The notes under the pieces were generated by a model that did no database searches, was not told the DNA's origin, and saw nothing but the letters and a program-made list of their open reading frames with translations. Positions 42,221 through 51,508 of a DNA stretch of 64,000 nucleotides are shown here, one piece after another (position 1 is the first letter of the stretch; each line of letters opens with the position of its first letter). Source of the stretch: Bacteroidales bacterium UBA6377. Its GTDB lineage: Bacteria > Bacteroidota > Bacteroidia > Bacteroidales > UBA932. The position numbers and the translations under genes were made by a program. Location: the NCBI GenBank assembly GCA_002438805.1, contig DJQV01000022.1, positions 88,743 through 152,742 on the forward strand. Reading direction: 5' to 3'.

Positions 42221-45200
42221 ATGAAACTGAAAAGATTGCTTTTTTCGCTGCTCATAATGGCTGCGATGCCGGCCACGGGGCAGGATTTTGTGCACCCCGG
42301 GATCCTGCACGACACTCAGGATCTCTCACGCATACGCACTTATGTGGACGAGAAGACCAGTCCGGCATACGGCTCCTGGGAAAAGCTCATCGCCGATCCG
42401 AAATCATCAGCTGAATACAAGGTGCAGGGGCCGTTCCCGATCATCTCAAGGGCTGACGAGTACGGCTGGACCAAGAAGCCATGCGAGGACGACTTCAACG
42501 CCGCCTACTACAATGCGCTCATCTGGACAGTCACCGCCGACAGGGCACATGCCGACAAGGCCATGGAGATCATCCGCAAGTACTCGGCTGTGCTGAGGAA
42601 AATCACCCCGAGGGACGATCCCCTGTGCGCAGGACTTCAGGGCTTCATCATCACCAACGCGGCCGAGCTGATGCGATACACCTATCCTTCAAGTACTTAC
42701 AAAAACGGCTGGACGGAAGTTGACACTCGCGCGATGGAGAACATGCTCCGCGAGGCGTTCATCCCGGTGTTCACCAAATTCCACAACGACCCCGCCTACA
42801 CCAACGGCAACTGGGGACTCTCCGTCCTCAAGGGCATGATCGGGATGGGAGTGTTCCTCGATGACCGGGCGCTCTACGATGATGCCGTCAGAAGATACCT
42901 CGAAGCCGGCTATGACAACGGCTCCCTCCCCAATTATACCGACCCGTCGGGCCAGCTCCAGGAGAGCGGGCGCGACCAGGCGCACTGCATGCTTGCCCTC
43001 GGCTGCATGGCGGAGATCTGCGAGGTGGCATGGAAGCAGGGCAGAGACCTCTGGTCGGCCCTCAACAACCGTCTGATGACCTGCTACGAATACCTCTCCC
43101 GCTACAACCTCGGCGACGACAACATGCCATTCTTCACCTGGAAGGACAAGACAGGCAAATACTGCCGCTGGGACAAGATAAGCCCTCAGGCACGCGGGCA
43201 GTTCAGGGCGGTGTTCGAGATAGCCTACGCCCACTATGTCGCCCGCAAGGGGCGGAAGATGCCGTACACCGCCCGGGTGCTGGAGAAAATCCGTCCGGAA
43301 GGCCAGGCATGGACCTGCGACAATCCGGGATTCGGCACCCTGCTGTTCTGGCTCGGTGACGACGGCATCTACAGGTGGGGCTGGATCGATTTCAACAAAA
43401 ACGGGGTCAAGGACATCTACGAAGACCCTTCAGCCCCGGAAGAGGAGAGGGTCAGAGACCTCCTCTCAAAGATGACCCTTGAGGAGAAGACCTGCCAGAT
43501 GGTGACCCTCTACGGCACAGGCCGCGTGCTCAAGGACGACCTGCCTACCACGGAATGGAGCAATGAGATATGGAAAGACGGCGTGGGCAACATTGACGAG
43601 GAGCACAACGGGGTCAAGAACCCCTCTTCGCCTTATGCAGCCGACTTCAAAAAGCATGTCGATGCGCTCCAGACCATCCAGAGATGGTTCGTGGAGCAGA
43701 CCAGGCTCGGCATCCCCGTGGACTTCACCAATGAGGGGATAAGGGGACTTTGCAGCGTCGGCGCCACATACTTCCCGGCCCAGTGCGGACAGGGAGCCAC
43801 ATGGGACAAGGAGCTCATTTCCGAGATCGGCAAGGTCGAAGCCCGGGAAGCATATCTGCTCGGCTACACCAACATCTACTCCCCTATCCTCGACATCTCG
43901 CAGGACCCACGCTGGGGACGCTGCGTGGAGACCTACGGAGAAGACCCGTACCTCGTGGGCCAGCTCGGCAAAAGGATGATCCTCTCCCTGCAGGAGGGCG
44001 GAGTCGTGTCCACTCCGAAGCACTTCGCCGTCTACAGCATCCCTGTCGGAGGACGTGACGGCAAGACCCGTACCGACCCGAAAGTGGCTCCGCGCGAGAT
44101 GCGCACGCTCTACCTCGACCCGTTCCGCGTGGCCTTCACTGAAGCCGGAGCTCTCGGCGTGATGAGTTCCTACAACGACTACGACGGAGTCCCTGTGAGC
44201 GGCAGCAGCTGGTTCCTCACCGACCTGCTCCGCAAGCAGTGGGGATTCAGAGGCTATGTGGTCTCCGACAGTGAAGCTGTGGAATTCCTCTACGACAAGC
44301 ATAAAGTCGTTGACTCCTACGAAGATGCTGTGGCACAGTGCGTCAACGCCGGCCTCAACATCCGCACCACTTTCCGCACCCCGGAATCCTTCGTGCTTCC
44401 GCTCAGGGACGCTGTCCGTCACGGCAAAGTCAGCATGGAGACTCTCGATGAGAGGGTCGCAGACATACTCAGGGTAAAGTTCCGTCTCGGCCTCTTCGAC
44501 AACCCGTACAGGGGCGACGGCGACCAGGCCCTCAAAGAAGTACACAGTCCTGAGCATCAGGCTCTTTCGCTGCGCGCCGCAAGGGAATCCATGGTGCTGC
44601 TAAAGAACGAGGGCAGCATGCTCCCTCTGTCCAAGGACATCAGGCACATAGCCGTCATCGGCCCGAACGCCGACGAGAGAGAACAGCTCATCTGCCGCTA
44701 CGGCCCGGCTGCTGCACCGATAAAGACCGTGCTGGAAGGTGTCCGTGAAATTCTCCCGGGAAGCAAGGTCAGCTATGCGAAAGGCTGCGAGATCATAGAC
44801 CCGCATTTCCCTGAGAGCGAACTCATGAGCTTCGAGAAGACGGCAGACGAAAAGCGACTTCTCAAAGAAGCTGTAAAAACAGCCAGAAAAGCCGATGCCG
44901 TCATACTCGTACTCGGCGGCAACGAACTCACTGTCAGGGAAGACCGTTCCCGCACTAGCCTGGAACTGCCGGGCAGGCAGCAGGAGCTCATGGAAGCGGT
45001 CGTGGCGACCGGGAAACCGGTGGTGCTGGTGCTTCTCGACGGAAGGGCATCGACCATCAACTGGGCCGACCGCCACGTCAAGGCCATCATCCACGGCTGG
45101 TTCCCTGGAGAATTCTGCGGGCAGGCCGTAGCCGAGACCATCTTCGGCGACAACAACCCGGGCGGACGCCTTGCGGTCACCTTCCCGAAAAGCGTGGGAC

Positions 45201-45655
45201 AGATACCTTTCGCCTTCCCGTTCAAGCCGGGTTCAGACGAATCATGCGAGACCTCCGTATGGGGCGCACTCTATCCTTTCGGCCATGGGCTGAGTTACAC
45301 CACTTTCGAGTACTCCGACCTCTCCGTCAGCCCGCGCGAGCAGACCCCCGAGGGCAGCATAGAAGTCCGGTGCACAGTCACCAACAGCGGCAGCCGTGCT
45401 GGGGACGAAGTCGTCCAGCTCTACATCGACGATGTGGTGAGCAGCGTCACCACCTACACCAAGGTGCTCAGGGGCTTCGAGCGCATCAGCCTCGCTCCGG
45501 GAGAAAGCCGGGAAGTCTCATTCACCCTCACCCCGCAGGACCTCGGCCTCTGGGACAAAGACATGAAATTCTCAGTCGAACCAGGCCGCTTCGATGTGAT
45601 GGTCGGAGCATCATCCACTGACATACGTCTCAAAAGTTCATTCAACATAAAATGA
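42221..45655 (+). CDS. Alginate-lyase-like domain fused to a GH3 beta-glycosidase
   Basis: 1144 residues from the ATG at 42221, after which a signal peptide follows (LLFSLLIMAAMPATGQ). Residues about 25-385 match the alginate-lyase family (alpha/alpha barrel): NAAYYNALIWTVTADRAHADKA, NGNWGLSVLKGMIGMGVF, SGQLQESGRDQAHCMLALG. From about 395, DFNKNGVKDIYEDPSAPEEE begins a complete GH3 enzyme with nucleophile D683 in YVVSDSEAVEFL, PKHFAVYSIPVGGRDG, and a C-terminal fibronectin-III-like domain. The open frame is continuous, so the fusion is real. The lyase part would cut a uronate-containing chain and the GH3 part trim beta-linked sugars. It is the first of five genes with 4-8 nt overlaps. Confidence 0.85.
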   Translation: MKLKRLLFSLLIMAAMPATGQDFVHPGILHDTQDLSRIRTYVDEKTSPAYGSWEKLIADPKSSAEYKVQGPFPIISRADEYGWTKKPCEDDFNAAYYNALIWTVTADRAHADKAMEIIRKYSAVLRKITPRDDPLCAGLQGFIITNAAELMRYTYPSSTYKNGWTEVDTRAMENMLREAFIPVFTKFHNDPAYTNGNWGLSVLKGMIGMGVFLDDRALYDDAVRRYLEAGYDNGSLPNYTDPSGQLQESGRDQAHCMLALGCMAEICEVAWKQGRDLWSALNNRLMTCYEYLSRYNLGDDNMPFFTWKDKTGKYCRWDKISPQARGQFRAVFEIAYAHYVARKGRKMPYTARVLEKIRPEGQAWTCDNPGFGTLLFWLGDDGIYRWGWIDFNKNGVKDIYEDPSAPEEERVRDLLSKMTLEEKTCQMVTLYGTGRVLKDDLPTTEWSNEIWKDGVGNIDEEHNGVKNPSSPYAADFKKHVDALQTIQRWFVEQTRLGIPVDFTNEGIRGLCSVGATYFPAQCGQGATWDKELISEIGKVEAREAYLLGYTNIYSPILDISQDPRWGRCVETYGEDPYLVGQLGKRMILSLQEGGVVSTPKHFAVYSIPVGGRDGKTRTDPKVAPREMRTLYLDPFRVAFTEAGALGVMSSYNDYDGVPVSGSSWFLTDLLRKQWGFRGYVVSDSEAVEFLYDKHKVVDSYEDAVAQCVNAGLNIRTTFRTPESFVLPLRDAVRHGKVSMETLDERVADILRVKFRLGLFDNPYRGDGDQALKEVHSPEHQALSLRAARESMVLLKNEGSMLPLSKDIRHIAVIGPNADEREQLICRYGPAAAPIKTVLEGVREILPGSKVSYAKGCEIIDPHFPESELMSFEKTADEKRLLKEAVKTARKADAVILVLGGNELTVREDRSRTSLELPGRQQELMEAVVATGKPVVLVLLDGRASTINWADRHVKAIIHGWFPGEFCGQAVAETIFGDNNPGGRLAVTFPKSVGQIPFAFPFKPGSDESCETSVWGALYPFGHGLSYTTFEYSDLSVSPREQTPEGSIEVRCTVTNSGSRAGDEVVQLYIDDVVSSVTTYTKVLRGFERISLAPGESREVSFTLTPQDLGLWDKDMKFSVEPGRFDVMVGASSTDIRLKSSFNIK

Positions 45656-47982
45656 AAAGATTATTATATTCCCTTGCCTGTCTCACCCTGGCCCTGCCGG
45701 CTTTTGCCGGGAACGGGTACGTGGATAAGGTCAACCCTTTCATCGACAGCCACCGCTCGCGGTGGTTCTTCTTCGACTCGGCATCGCTCCCGTTCGGGAT
45801 GGTGAGCCTGAGCCCGGACACCGGCACCGCCCACTCCTGGGGTTCCGGCTACCTGTATGATTCCCTGCACGTGCGCTGCTTCAGCCACATCCACAACTGG
45901 CAGATGTCCGGGGTGGCCGTAATGCCGACGACAGGAGAATTCAAGGGCCATCTCGGGATGGACGCCTACCGCTCCGCCTTCAGCCATGAGGGCGAAATCG
46001 CGAAACCTGGCTATCATAAGATACATCTGGACGACTACGGGATCACTGCCGAACTCACCGCCACGACCAGAGTCGGCATGCACCGCTACACCTTCCCGCA
46101 GAGCTCGGAAAGCACGATAATATTCGACAGCGGGGCATTCCTCGCCCACGGCCCGACCTCCTACTCGGAGGTATGGCAGGTCAATGATAGCACCATCGCC
46201 GGATGGGAGATAATGGAAGCCACCGGACGCAGGCCCAAGGACACTCCGGTCTACTTCTGGGCCGAACTCTCAAAGCCTGTCTCCGAGGTCATCTGCTGGA
46301 GCGAGGGCAGCATCATCAGGAACAGCAGCCCATCACGCGTGTCCGGCAAGGATGCCGGCCTCGCAGTCAGGTTCTCCACCGCAGAAGGAGAGCAGGTGCT
46401 GATGAAAGTGGCCATCTCATACACGAGTGTGGAGAACGCCAGGGCCAACATGCGCACCGAACTCCCGGGCTGGGACTTCGATGGCACACGCCAGGCGGCT
46501 TATGACGAATGGAACGAGAAGCTCGGACGCATCGATGTCTCCGGCGGCACTCACGAGCAGCAGGTCAAGATGTACACCGACCTCTGGCACGCCCTGCTCG
46601 GCAGGCACATAGTGAGCGATGCCGACGGGCATTACATGGATCTCACAGGAGACGCACCTGTGGTCAGGAGAATCCCTTGCGGTGAGGACGGAAAGCCATT
46701 GTACAACCACCACAACTTCGATGCATGGTGGGGCAGCCACTGGTCTCTGGACATACTTTGGACACTGGTCTACCCGGAGATCGTGGACGATTTCTGCAAC
46801 ACGATGCTGGACTACTACCGCAACGGAGGCCTCATACCGCGCGGCCCGTCCGGAGGGAACTACACATACGTGATGATCGGCGACCCGGCAGTGAGCGTCT
46901 TCGCCGCCGCCTACAACAAAGGCATCCGCGGATATGACGCCGCCCTCGCCTACGAGGGGCTCCGCAAAAACGCTTTCCGCGGCGGCATCCGTGACCACGC
47001 CGGATATGACCACCACAAGGATGCCACGTCCGGAGGGATGGCATACTACGAGGAGCGCGGCTACGTGCCGGACGGCAGGCCGGGAGTGAAAGCCATGCAC
47101 ACCACCGGGGCTTCCATGACCCTGGAATATGCCTACCAGGACTGGTGCCTCGCCCAGCTGGCCAAGGCCCTCGGGAAGACTGAAGATTACGACCTGTTCA
47201 TGGCACGCTCCCGCAACTACCGCAATGTCTGGGACCCGTCCGTGGGCTTCATGAACGCCCGCGGGGTGAACGGGGAGTTCTTCAAGGACTTCGACCCTCT
47301 CGAAATCTCCGAGAAAGACGGGTTCTGCGAGAGCAACGCGGCCATCTATTCCCACTACGTACCTCAAGATGTGCCTGGGCTGATGGAGCTTTTCGGCGGC
47401 CGGGACAAATATATAAAGCGGCTTGACGAGCAGTTCAGGCTCAGCGAGCCGGGAGGGTTCTTCCGTTATTCAGATCCCGCCATGAAACAGTACAACTGGA
47501 CAGACTACGGCAACCAGCCGGGCACCGGGATGGCGCACATGTTCAACCGGGCCGGGGCACCGTGGCTCAGCCAGAAATGGGTGCGCAAGGTCAAGGCCGC
47601 CTACGGGGACATCACCCCGTACGGGGGTTACCGCGACGATGAGGACCAGGGGCAGATGGGGGCGCTCGGGGTGCTGATGGCTATCGGCCTGTTCGAGGTG
47701 GACGGTGGATGCAGCACCAGCCCCGCATACGAGCTCACCTCCCCCGTGTTTGACCGTGTCACCATCTCCCTCAACCCGGACTACTACCCGGGCGGAAAGT
47801 TCGAGATCCTGACCCGCAACAACTCGGAGAAGAACATGTACATCCGCGGTGCCAGGCTCAACGGCGAGAGGTGGGACGACTGCGCGGTGCCGCACTCGCT
47901 TCTGGTCAAGGGAGGCACCCTGGTGCTCGATTTGGGCTCAAGGCCAAACAAGAAATGGGGAACAAAAACATTCACGAAATGA
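45652..47982 (+). CDS. GH92 alpha-mannosidase
   Basis: 776 residues with a signal peptide (LLYSLACLTLALPAFAG). GH92 enzymes are calcium-dependent inverting exo-alpha-mannosidases. The family pattern is evident: VDKVNPFIDS at the start, FSHIHNWQMSG, HHNFDAWWGSHWSLDILWTLVYPE, SGGNYTYVMIGDPA, and the C-terminal DDEDQGQMGALGVLMAIGLFEVDGG that contributes the catalytic acidic pair. The usual opening of family members (GTGGHGHT-like) is altered here to SHRSRWFFFDSASLPFG, so specificity may differ from N-glycan mannosidases. It overlaps the GH3 fusion gene and the following GH97 gene by ATGA on both sides. Confidence 0.88.
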   Translation: MKRLLYSLACLTLALPAFAGNGYVDKVNPFIDSHRSRWFFFDSASLPFGMVSLSPDTGTAHSWGSGYLYDSLHVRCFSHIHNWQMSGVAVMPTTGEFKGHLGMDAYRSAFSHEGEIAKPGYHKIHLDDYGITAELTATTRVGMHRYTFPQSSESTIIFDSGAFLAHGPTSYSEVWQVNDSTIAGWEIMEATGRRPKDTPVYFWAELSKPVSEVICWSEGSIIRNSSPSRVSGKDAGLAVRFSTAEGEQVLMKVAISYTSVENARANMRTELPGWDFDGTRQAAYDEWNEKLGRIDVSGGTHEQQVKMYTDLWHALLGRHIVSDADGHYMDLTGDAPVVRRIPCGEDGKPLYNHHNFDAWWGSHWSLDILWTLVYPEIVDDFCNTMLDYYRNGGLIPRGPSGGNYTYVMIGDPAVSVFAAAYNKGIRGYDAALAYEGLRKNAFRGGIRDHAGYDHHKDATSGGMAYYEERGYVPDGRPGVKAMHTTGASMTLEYAYQDWCLAQLAKALGKTEDYDLFMARSRNYRNVWDPSVGFMNARGVNGEFFKDFDPLEISEKDGFCESNAAIYSHYVPQDVPGLMELFGGRDKYIKRLDEQFRLSEPGGFFRYSDPAMKQYNWTDYGNQPGTGMAHMFNRAGAPWLSQKWVRKVKAAYGDITPYGGYRDDEDQGQMGALGVLMAIGLFEVDGGCSTSPAYELTSPVFDRVTISLNPDYYPGGKFEILTRNNSEKNMYIRGARLNGERWDDCAVPHSLLVKGGTLVLDLGSRPNKKWGTKTFTK

Positions 47983-49907
47983 GAAAGATACTTTTGACAT
48001 TGGCCTGCGTGGCAGCGGGTCTTCCGGCATTGGCGGAAACCGTGACGATGACCTCCCCGGACGGGAAAGGAACTCTCACGGTCAAGGATGATTCGGGAAG
48101 AATCGAATACAGCATCTCCTGGAACGGGAAGACGATTGTGCAGCCTTCCGTGCTCGGACTGGAAGTCGGCAGGCCGCTTCTTGACGGGCTCACGATAGCC
48201 TCTGTCCGCTCCCTGGGAAAAAACGATGACACCTGGCGGCCTGTATACGGTGAGAGGGCGGAGATTCCGGATGTCTACAACAGCTGGGAAATCGACATCA
48301 ATTCCAGTGACAAACGGGCTTTCACCCTTGTTCTGAGGGCCTACGATGAGGGCATGGCCTTCCGCTACCGCATCTACGGAGGCTATTTCAAGGTGACAGA
48401 CGAGTATACAGAGTACACCCTCCCGGAGGGGACGCTCGCCTACTTCACCCCGCGCGCCCAGACGGAATATTCCGTGCTGCCGCTGCGTGACTGGCCCGGC
48501 GACGGGGAGTCAGACCGTCCTCTTCTGCTCAAACTTCCCGATGGGAGTTTCGCCTGCCTGGGCGAGGCCGGAGTCGTGGACTATGTCCGCACCAAGTTCA
48601 AGCTCTCTCCGGACAAGCCCAACACCATAAGGGCCGCGATGTACGGCCCGGTCGAGGACGTGGCGCCTTACGATGCCCCGTGGAGGTTCGTGATGTACGG
48701 CGAGAAAGCCGGAGACATACTCGAGCACAACTATATCCTGTACAACCTCAACCCGCCTTGCGCCATCAAGAACCCGACATGGATAAAGCCGGGCAAGGTG
48801 ATGCGCGAAGTGACCCTTACCACAGAAGGCGGCCGGAACGTCGTGGACTTCGCCGAGAAGCACAATCTCCAATATGTGCTCTTCGACGCCGGCTGGTACG
48901 GATTCGAATATGACAAGGCCTCGGACGCCACTACCGTGACGCTCGACCCGCGCCGCAACCCGGATCCTCACGCGCTCGACCTGCAGGCCGTGATCGATTA
49001 CGCCCGCTCCAAGGGGATCGGTGTCCTCCTGTATGTCAACCAGCGCGCACTTCAGCAGCAGCTCGATGAGATCCTGCCTCTCTTCAAGTCATGGGGAGTC
49101 GCCGGAGTGAAGTTCGGCTTCGTACAGGTGGGCTCGCAGGTGTGGACACGCTGGATGCACGAGGCTGTGCGCAAGTGCGCCGAATACGGGCTGATGGTGG
49201 ACATCCATGACGAGTACCGCCCTACGGGTGTCAGCCGCACATGGCCTAACCTGATGACCCAGGAGGGAGTGAGGGGCAATGAGGAGTTCCCCGACGCGTT
49301 CAACAATACCATGCTCCCGTTCACCCGGTACGTGGCCGGCCCGGCCGACTACACCATCTGCTACTACCGCCAGGATTTCGGGAAGCTTGCTGCGGACGAG
49401 GATGCCCACGGAGTGCCACGCTCAAAGACCATCAAGACGACCCCTGCACATCAGCTAGCGCTTGCAGCCATCTACTACAGCCCGCTCCAGCTCCTGTACT
49501 GGTACGACAAGCCGTCCGACAGCCAGGACGAGCCGGAACTCAAGTTCTTTGACGATGTCTACACCGTATGGGACGAGAGCAAGGTGCTCGAAGGCGAACC
49601 GGGCGAATATGTGACCATGGCCCGCAGGCACGGGGACGAGTGGTTCATCGGGAGCATCACCAACGCCGGCAGGAAGGCTGAGGTAAGCCTCGACTTCCTC
49701 CCGGAAGGCAAATTCGTGGCGGAGATATACACCGATGGGGACAAGTCCATCCCGACACGCACCAAGGTCCGCGTGTCAAAGTATATGGTCTCTTCCGGCG
49801 ACACCCTCCGCTTCAACTTGTGCGACAGCGGCGGCGCGGCAGTCAGGATTGTCCCTGTGGCCGGAAGTTCCGAGAACATTAAGAAGTATAAGAACCAAGC
49901 ATTATGA
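47979..49907 (+). CDS. GH97 glycoside hydrolase (first copy)
   Basis: 642 residues from the ATG at 47979; the upstream part of the frame lies inside GH92. A signal peptide (ILLTLACVAAGLPALA) precedes the GH97 N-terminal beta-sandwich (MTSPDGKGTLTVKDDSGRIEYSI), the barrel (FDAGWYGFEYDKAS) and a C-terminal sheet. GH97 acts on alpha-glucosides or alpha-galactosides. In retaining members an Asp stands in a VKxDF motif; here the position reads VKFGFVQ. The segment carrying the base Glu of inverting SusB (HE) reads VDIHDEYRPTG. The mechanism is therefore unclear. It is co-translated with GH92 and the esterase by ATGA overlaps. Confidence 0.85.
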   Translation: MRKILLTLACVAAGLPALAETVTMTSPDGKGTLTVKDDSGRIEYSISWNGKTIVQPSVLGLEVGRPLLDGLTIASVRSLGKNDDTWRPVYGERAEIPDVYNSWEIDINSSDKRAFTLVLRAYDEGMAFRYRIYGGYFKVTDEYTEYTLPEGTLAYFTPRAQTEYSVLPLRDWPGDGESDRPLLLKLPDGSFACLGEAGVVDYVRTKFKLSPDKPNTIRAAMYGPVEDVAPYDAPWRFVMYGEKAGDILEHNYILYNLNPPCAIKNPTWIKPGKVMREVTLTTEGGRNVVDFAEKHNLQYVLFDAGWYGFEYDKASDATTVTLDPRRNPDPHALDLQAVIDYARSKGIGVLLYVNQRALQQQLDEILPLFKSWGVAGVKFGFVQVGSQVWTRWMHEAVRKCAEYGLMVDIHDEYRPTGVSRTWPNLMTQEGVRGNEEFPDAFNNTMLPFTRYVAGPADYTICYYRQDFGKLAADEDAHGVPRSKTIKTTPAHQLALAAIYYSPLQLLYWYDKPSDSQDEPELKFFDDVYTVWDESKVLEGEPGEYVTMARRHGDEWFIGSITNAGRKAEVSLDFLPEGKFVAEIYTDGDKSIPTRTKVRVSKYMVSSGDTLRFNLCDSGGAAVRIVPVAGSSENIKKYKNQAL

Positions 49908-51508
49908 GAAAATATATAATCGCTTTTATCGTCCTCGCCTTGTCCTGCCTGGCAGTCTCTGCCCAGGACGGGGTCTGGCAGTGGAAGACCGACCTGCACA
50001 ACACATCCAAGGCCCCGAAATACAAACATCCGGTGGCATATCTGTGGATTCCGGAGAATTGTCGTGAGGTAAAGGCCATCATCGTCTCCCAGCACAACAT
50101 GGAGGAGATCAGCATCCTCGAAGACAAGGACTTCCGCAAGGAGATGGGCCGCCTCGGCGTAGCTGAACTCTGGATCTGTCCCCGCTACAACCTCTTCTTC
50201 GACTTCACCGACGGAGCATGGGAGGGACTCGACCAGGCTCTCGGGGATCTGGCGAAAATTTCCGGCTACAAAGAGTTGGAGACCGCCCCGATCATAGGTC
50301 TGGGGCACTCCGCAGCGGCAAGCGCACCATATTATATGGCGGCATCCCGCCCGGAGAGGGTTCTCGCCTGCATCTCCACCAGCGGACAGTGGCCATACCA
50401 CCGCGACGGCAACTTCTGTCCTGACATCTGGGGCTCCCGGACCATTGACACAATCCCCTGCCTTGAGACCATGGGCGAATACGAATCCGCGCAGAACTGG
50501 GCGTTCAACGGGCTGAAAGAGCGCTCAGAGCATCCTCTGACACCTCTCGGCATGCTCGCCTGTCCTGGAGAAGGACATTTCGCGACATCCAAGGAGAAGA
50601 ACGCCTTCATAGCCCTGTTTATCCGCAAGGCCCTCAAGTACGGACACCAGGATCCGACCAAGACAGGCTGGCTCGTCGAAAGATGGAAAGGAGATGAGGC
50701 TCCGTCATTCAGCCCAGCACCAGTCGGCAAATATAAGGGCGACCCTTCAGAGGCTTTCTGGACTTTCGACAAGGAGATGGCACAGGCCACCATGAGGTAC
50801 GGTGCACGTTTCAGAGGACTCAAAAGACAATTGGTGGGAGTGATGCAGGGAGGTGAACCCGTAAAACAGCAAAATACGCACATGCAGCTCCATCCAGCGC
50901 TCCGTACTGAAGATGACGGGCTTACTTTGAACCTCAAGCCGTTCTTCTACGACAAAGTGGATGGCGGCAGCCCGAGACACAAGATGTGGAGCCGCCAGGA
51001 ACCTGGAACTCCGATCGGACATGCATCCGGAGAGCCGTATCTTGAAATAATAGCTGCTCCGGCCGTGGTGTCCAGCGACACGACCTTGACCATCTCGTGG
51101 AACAGGATGGCCACCTGGGAAGAAAAAGAAGTATTCATCGACTTCTGCATCAAGCACGACGGCGACAGCGAATATCGTCCTGCCGTGCAGCAGGCACGCA
51201 TAACCCTGCCGATACGGCTTACGGAGGGGAAAGAGCAGCATATCAATTTCGCTCCTCTCGCCGATGTCAAGAAAGGGGCCAAATCCATTCCTTTGGCCGC
51301 TTCCTCGGACAGCGGGCTGAAAGTCGGTTTCTATGCCGAGAGCGGCCCTGTACGCGTGGAGGGAGACAGGCTCGTGTTCGAGAAGATGCCGCCGAAGGCT
51401 AAATATCCTGTGGAAGTCTCAGTCGTGGCCTGGCAGTACGGACGTACCGGAGAGAACCCTGTCAAGACGGCTGAACCTGTAAGAAGAACATTCTTGATTT
51501 ATGAATAG
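49904..51508 (+). CDS. Secreted alpha/beta-hydrolase, probable carbohydrate esterase
   Basis: 534 residues with a signal peptide (IIAFIVLALSCLAVSAQ). The alpha/beta-hydrolase elbow is GLGHSAAASAPYYMA (Ser at about residue 132), with a later GEGHFATS giving a candidate catalytic histidine. The C-terminal half (from about 290) is a beta-rich accessory region with GSPRHKMWSRQEPGTPIGHA. Its position among glycosidases suggests removal of acetyl or methyl groups from the polysaccharide. No closer family can be named with confidence. The start overlaps GH97 by 4 nt, and the stop overlaps the second GH97 by 8 nt. Confidence 0.7.
   Translation: MRKYIIAFIVLALSCLAVSAQDGVWQWKTDLHNTSKAPKYKHPVAYLWIPENCREVKAIIVSQHNMEEISILEDKDFRKEMGRLGVAELWICPRYNLFFDFTDGAWEGLDQALGDLAKISGYKELETAPIIGLGHSAAASAPYYMAASRPERVLACISTSGQWPYHRDGNFCPDIWGSRTIDTIPCLETMGEYESAQNWAFNGLKERSEHPLTPLGMLACPGEGHFATSKEKNAFIALFIRKALKYGHQDPTKTGWLVERWKGDEAPSFSPAPVGKYKGDPSEAFWTFDKEMAQATMRYGARFRGLKRQLVGVMQGGEPVKQQNTHMQLHPALRTEDDGLTLNLKPFFYDKVDGGSPRHKMWSRQEPGTPIGHASGEPYLEIIAAPAVVSSDTTLTISWNRMATWEEKEVFIDFCIKHDGDSEYRPAVQQARITLPIRLTEGKEQHINFAPLADVKKGAKSIPLAASSDSGLKVGFYAESGPVRVEGDRLVFEKMPPKAKYPVEVSVVAWQYGRTGENPVKTAEPVRRTFLIYE

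Noticed and set aside
43466..44557. Long minus-strand open frame (363 codons) opposite the GH3 part
   Set aside because: Antisense shadow of a G+C-rich gene; no start context and no domain.
46417..47367. Long minus-strand open frame (316 codons) opposite GH92
   Set aside because: Antisense shadow; valine/glycine-rich composition typical of the reverse strand of third-position G/C codons.
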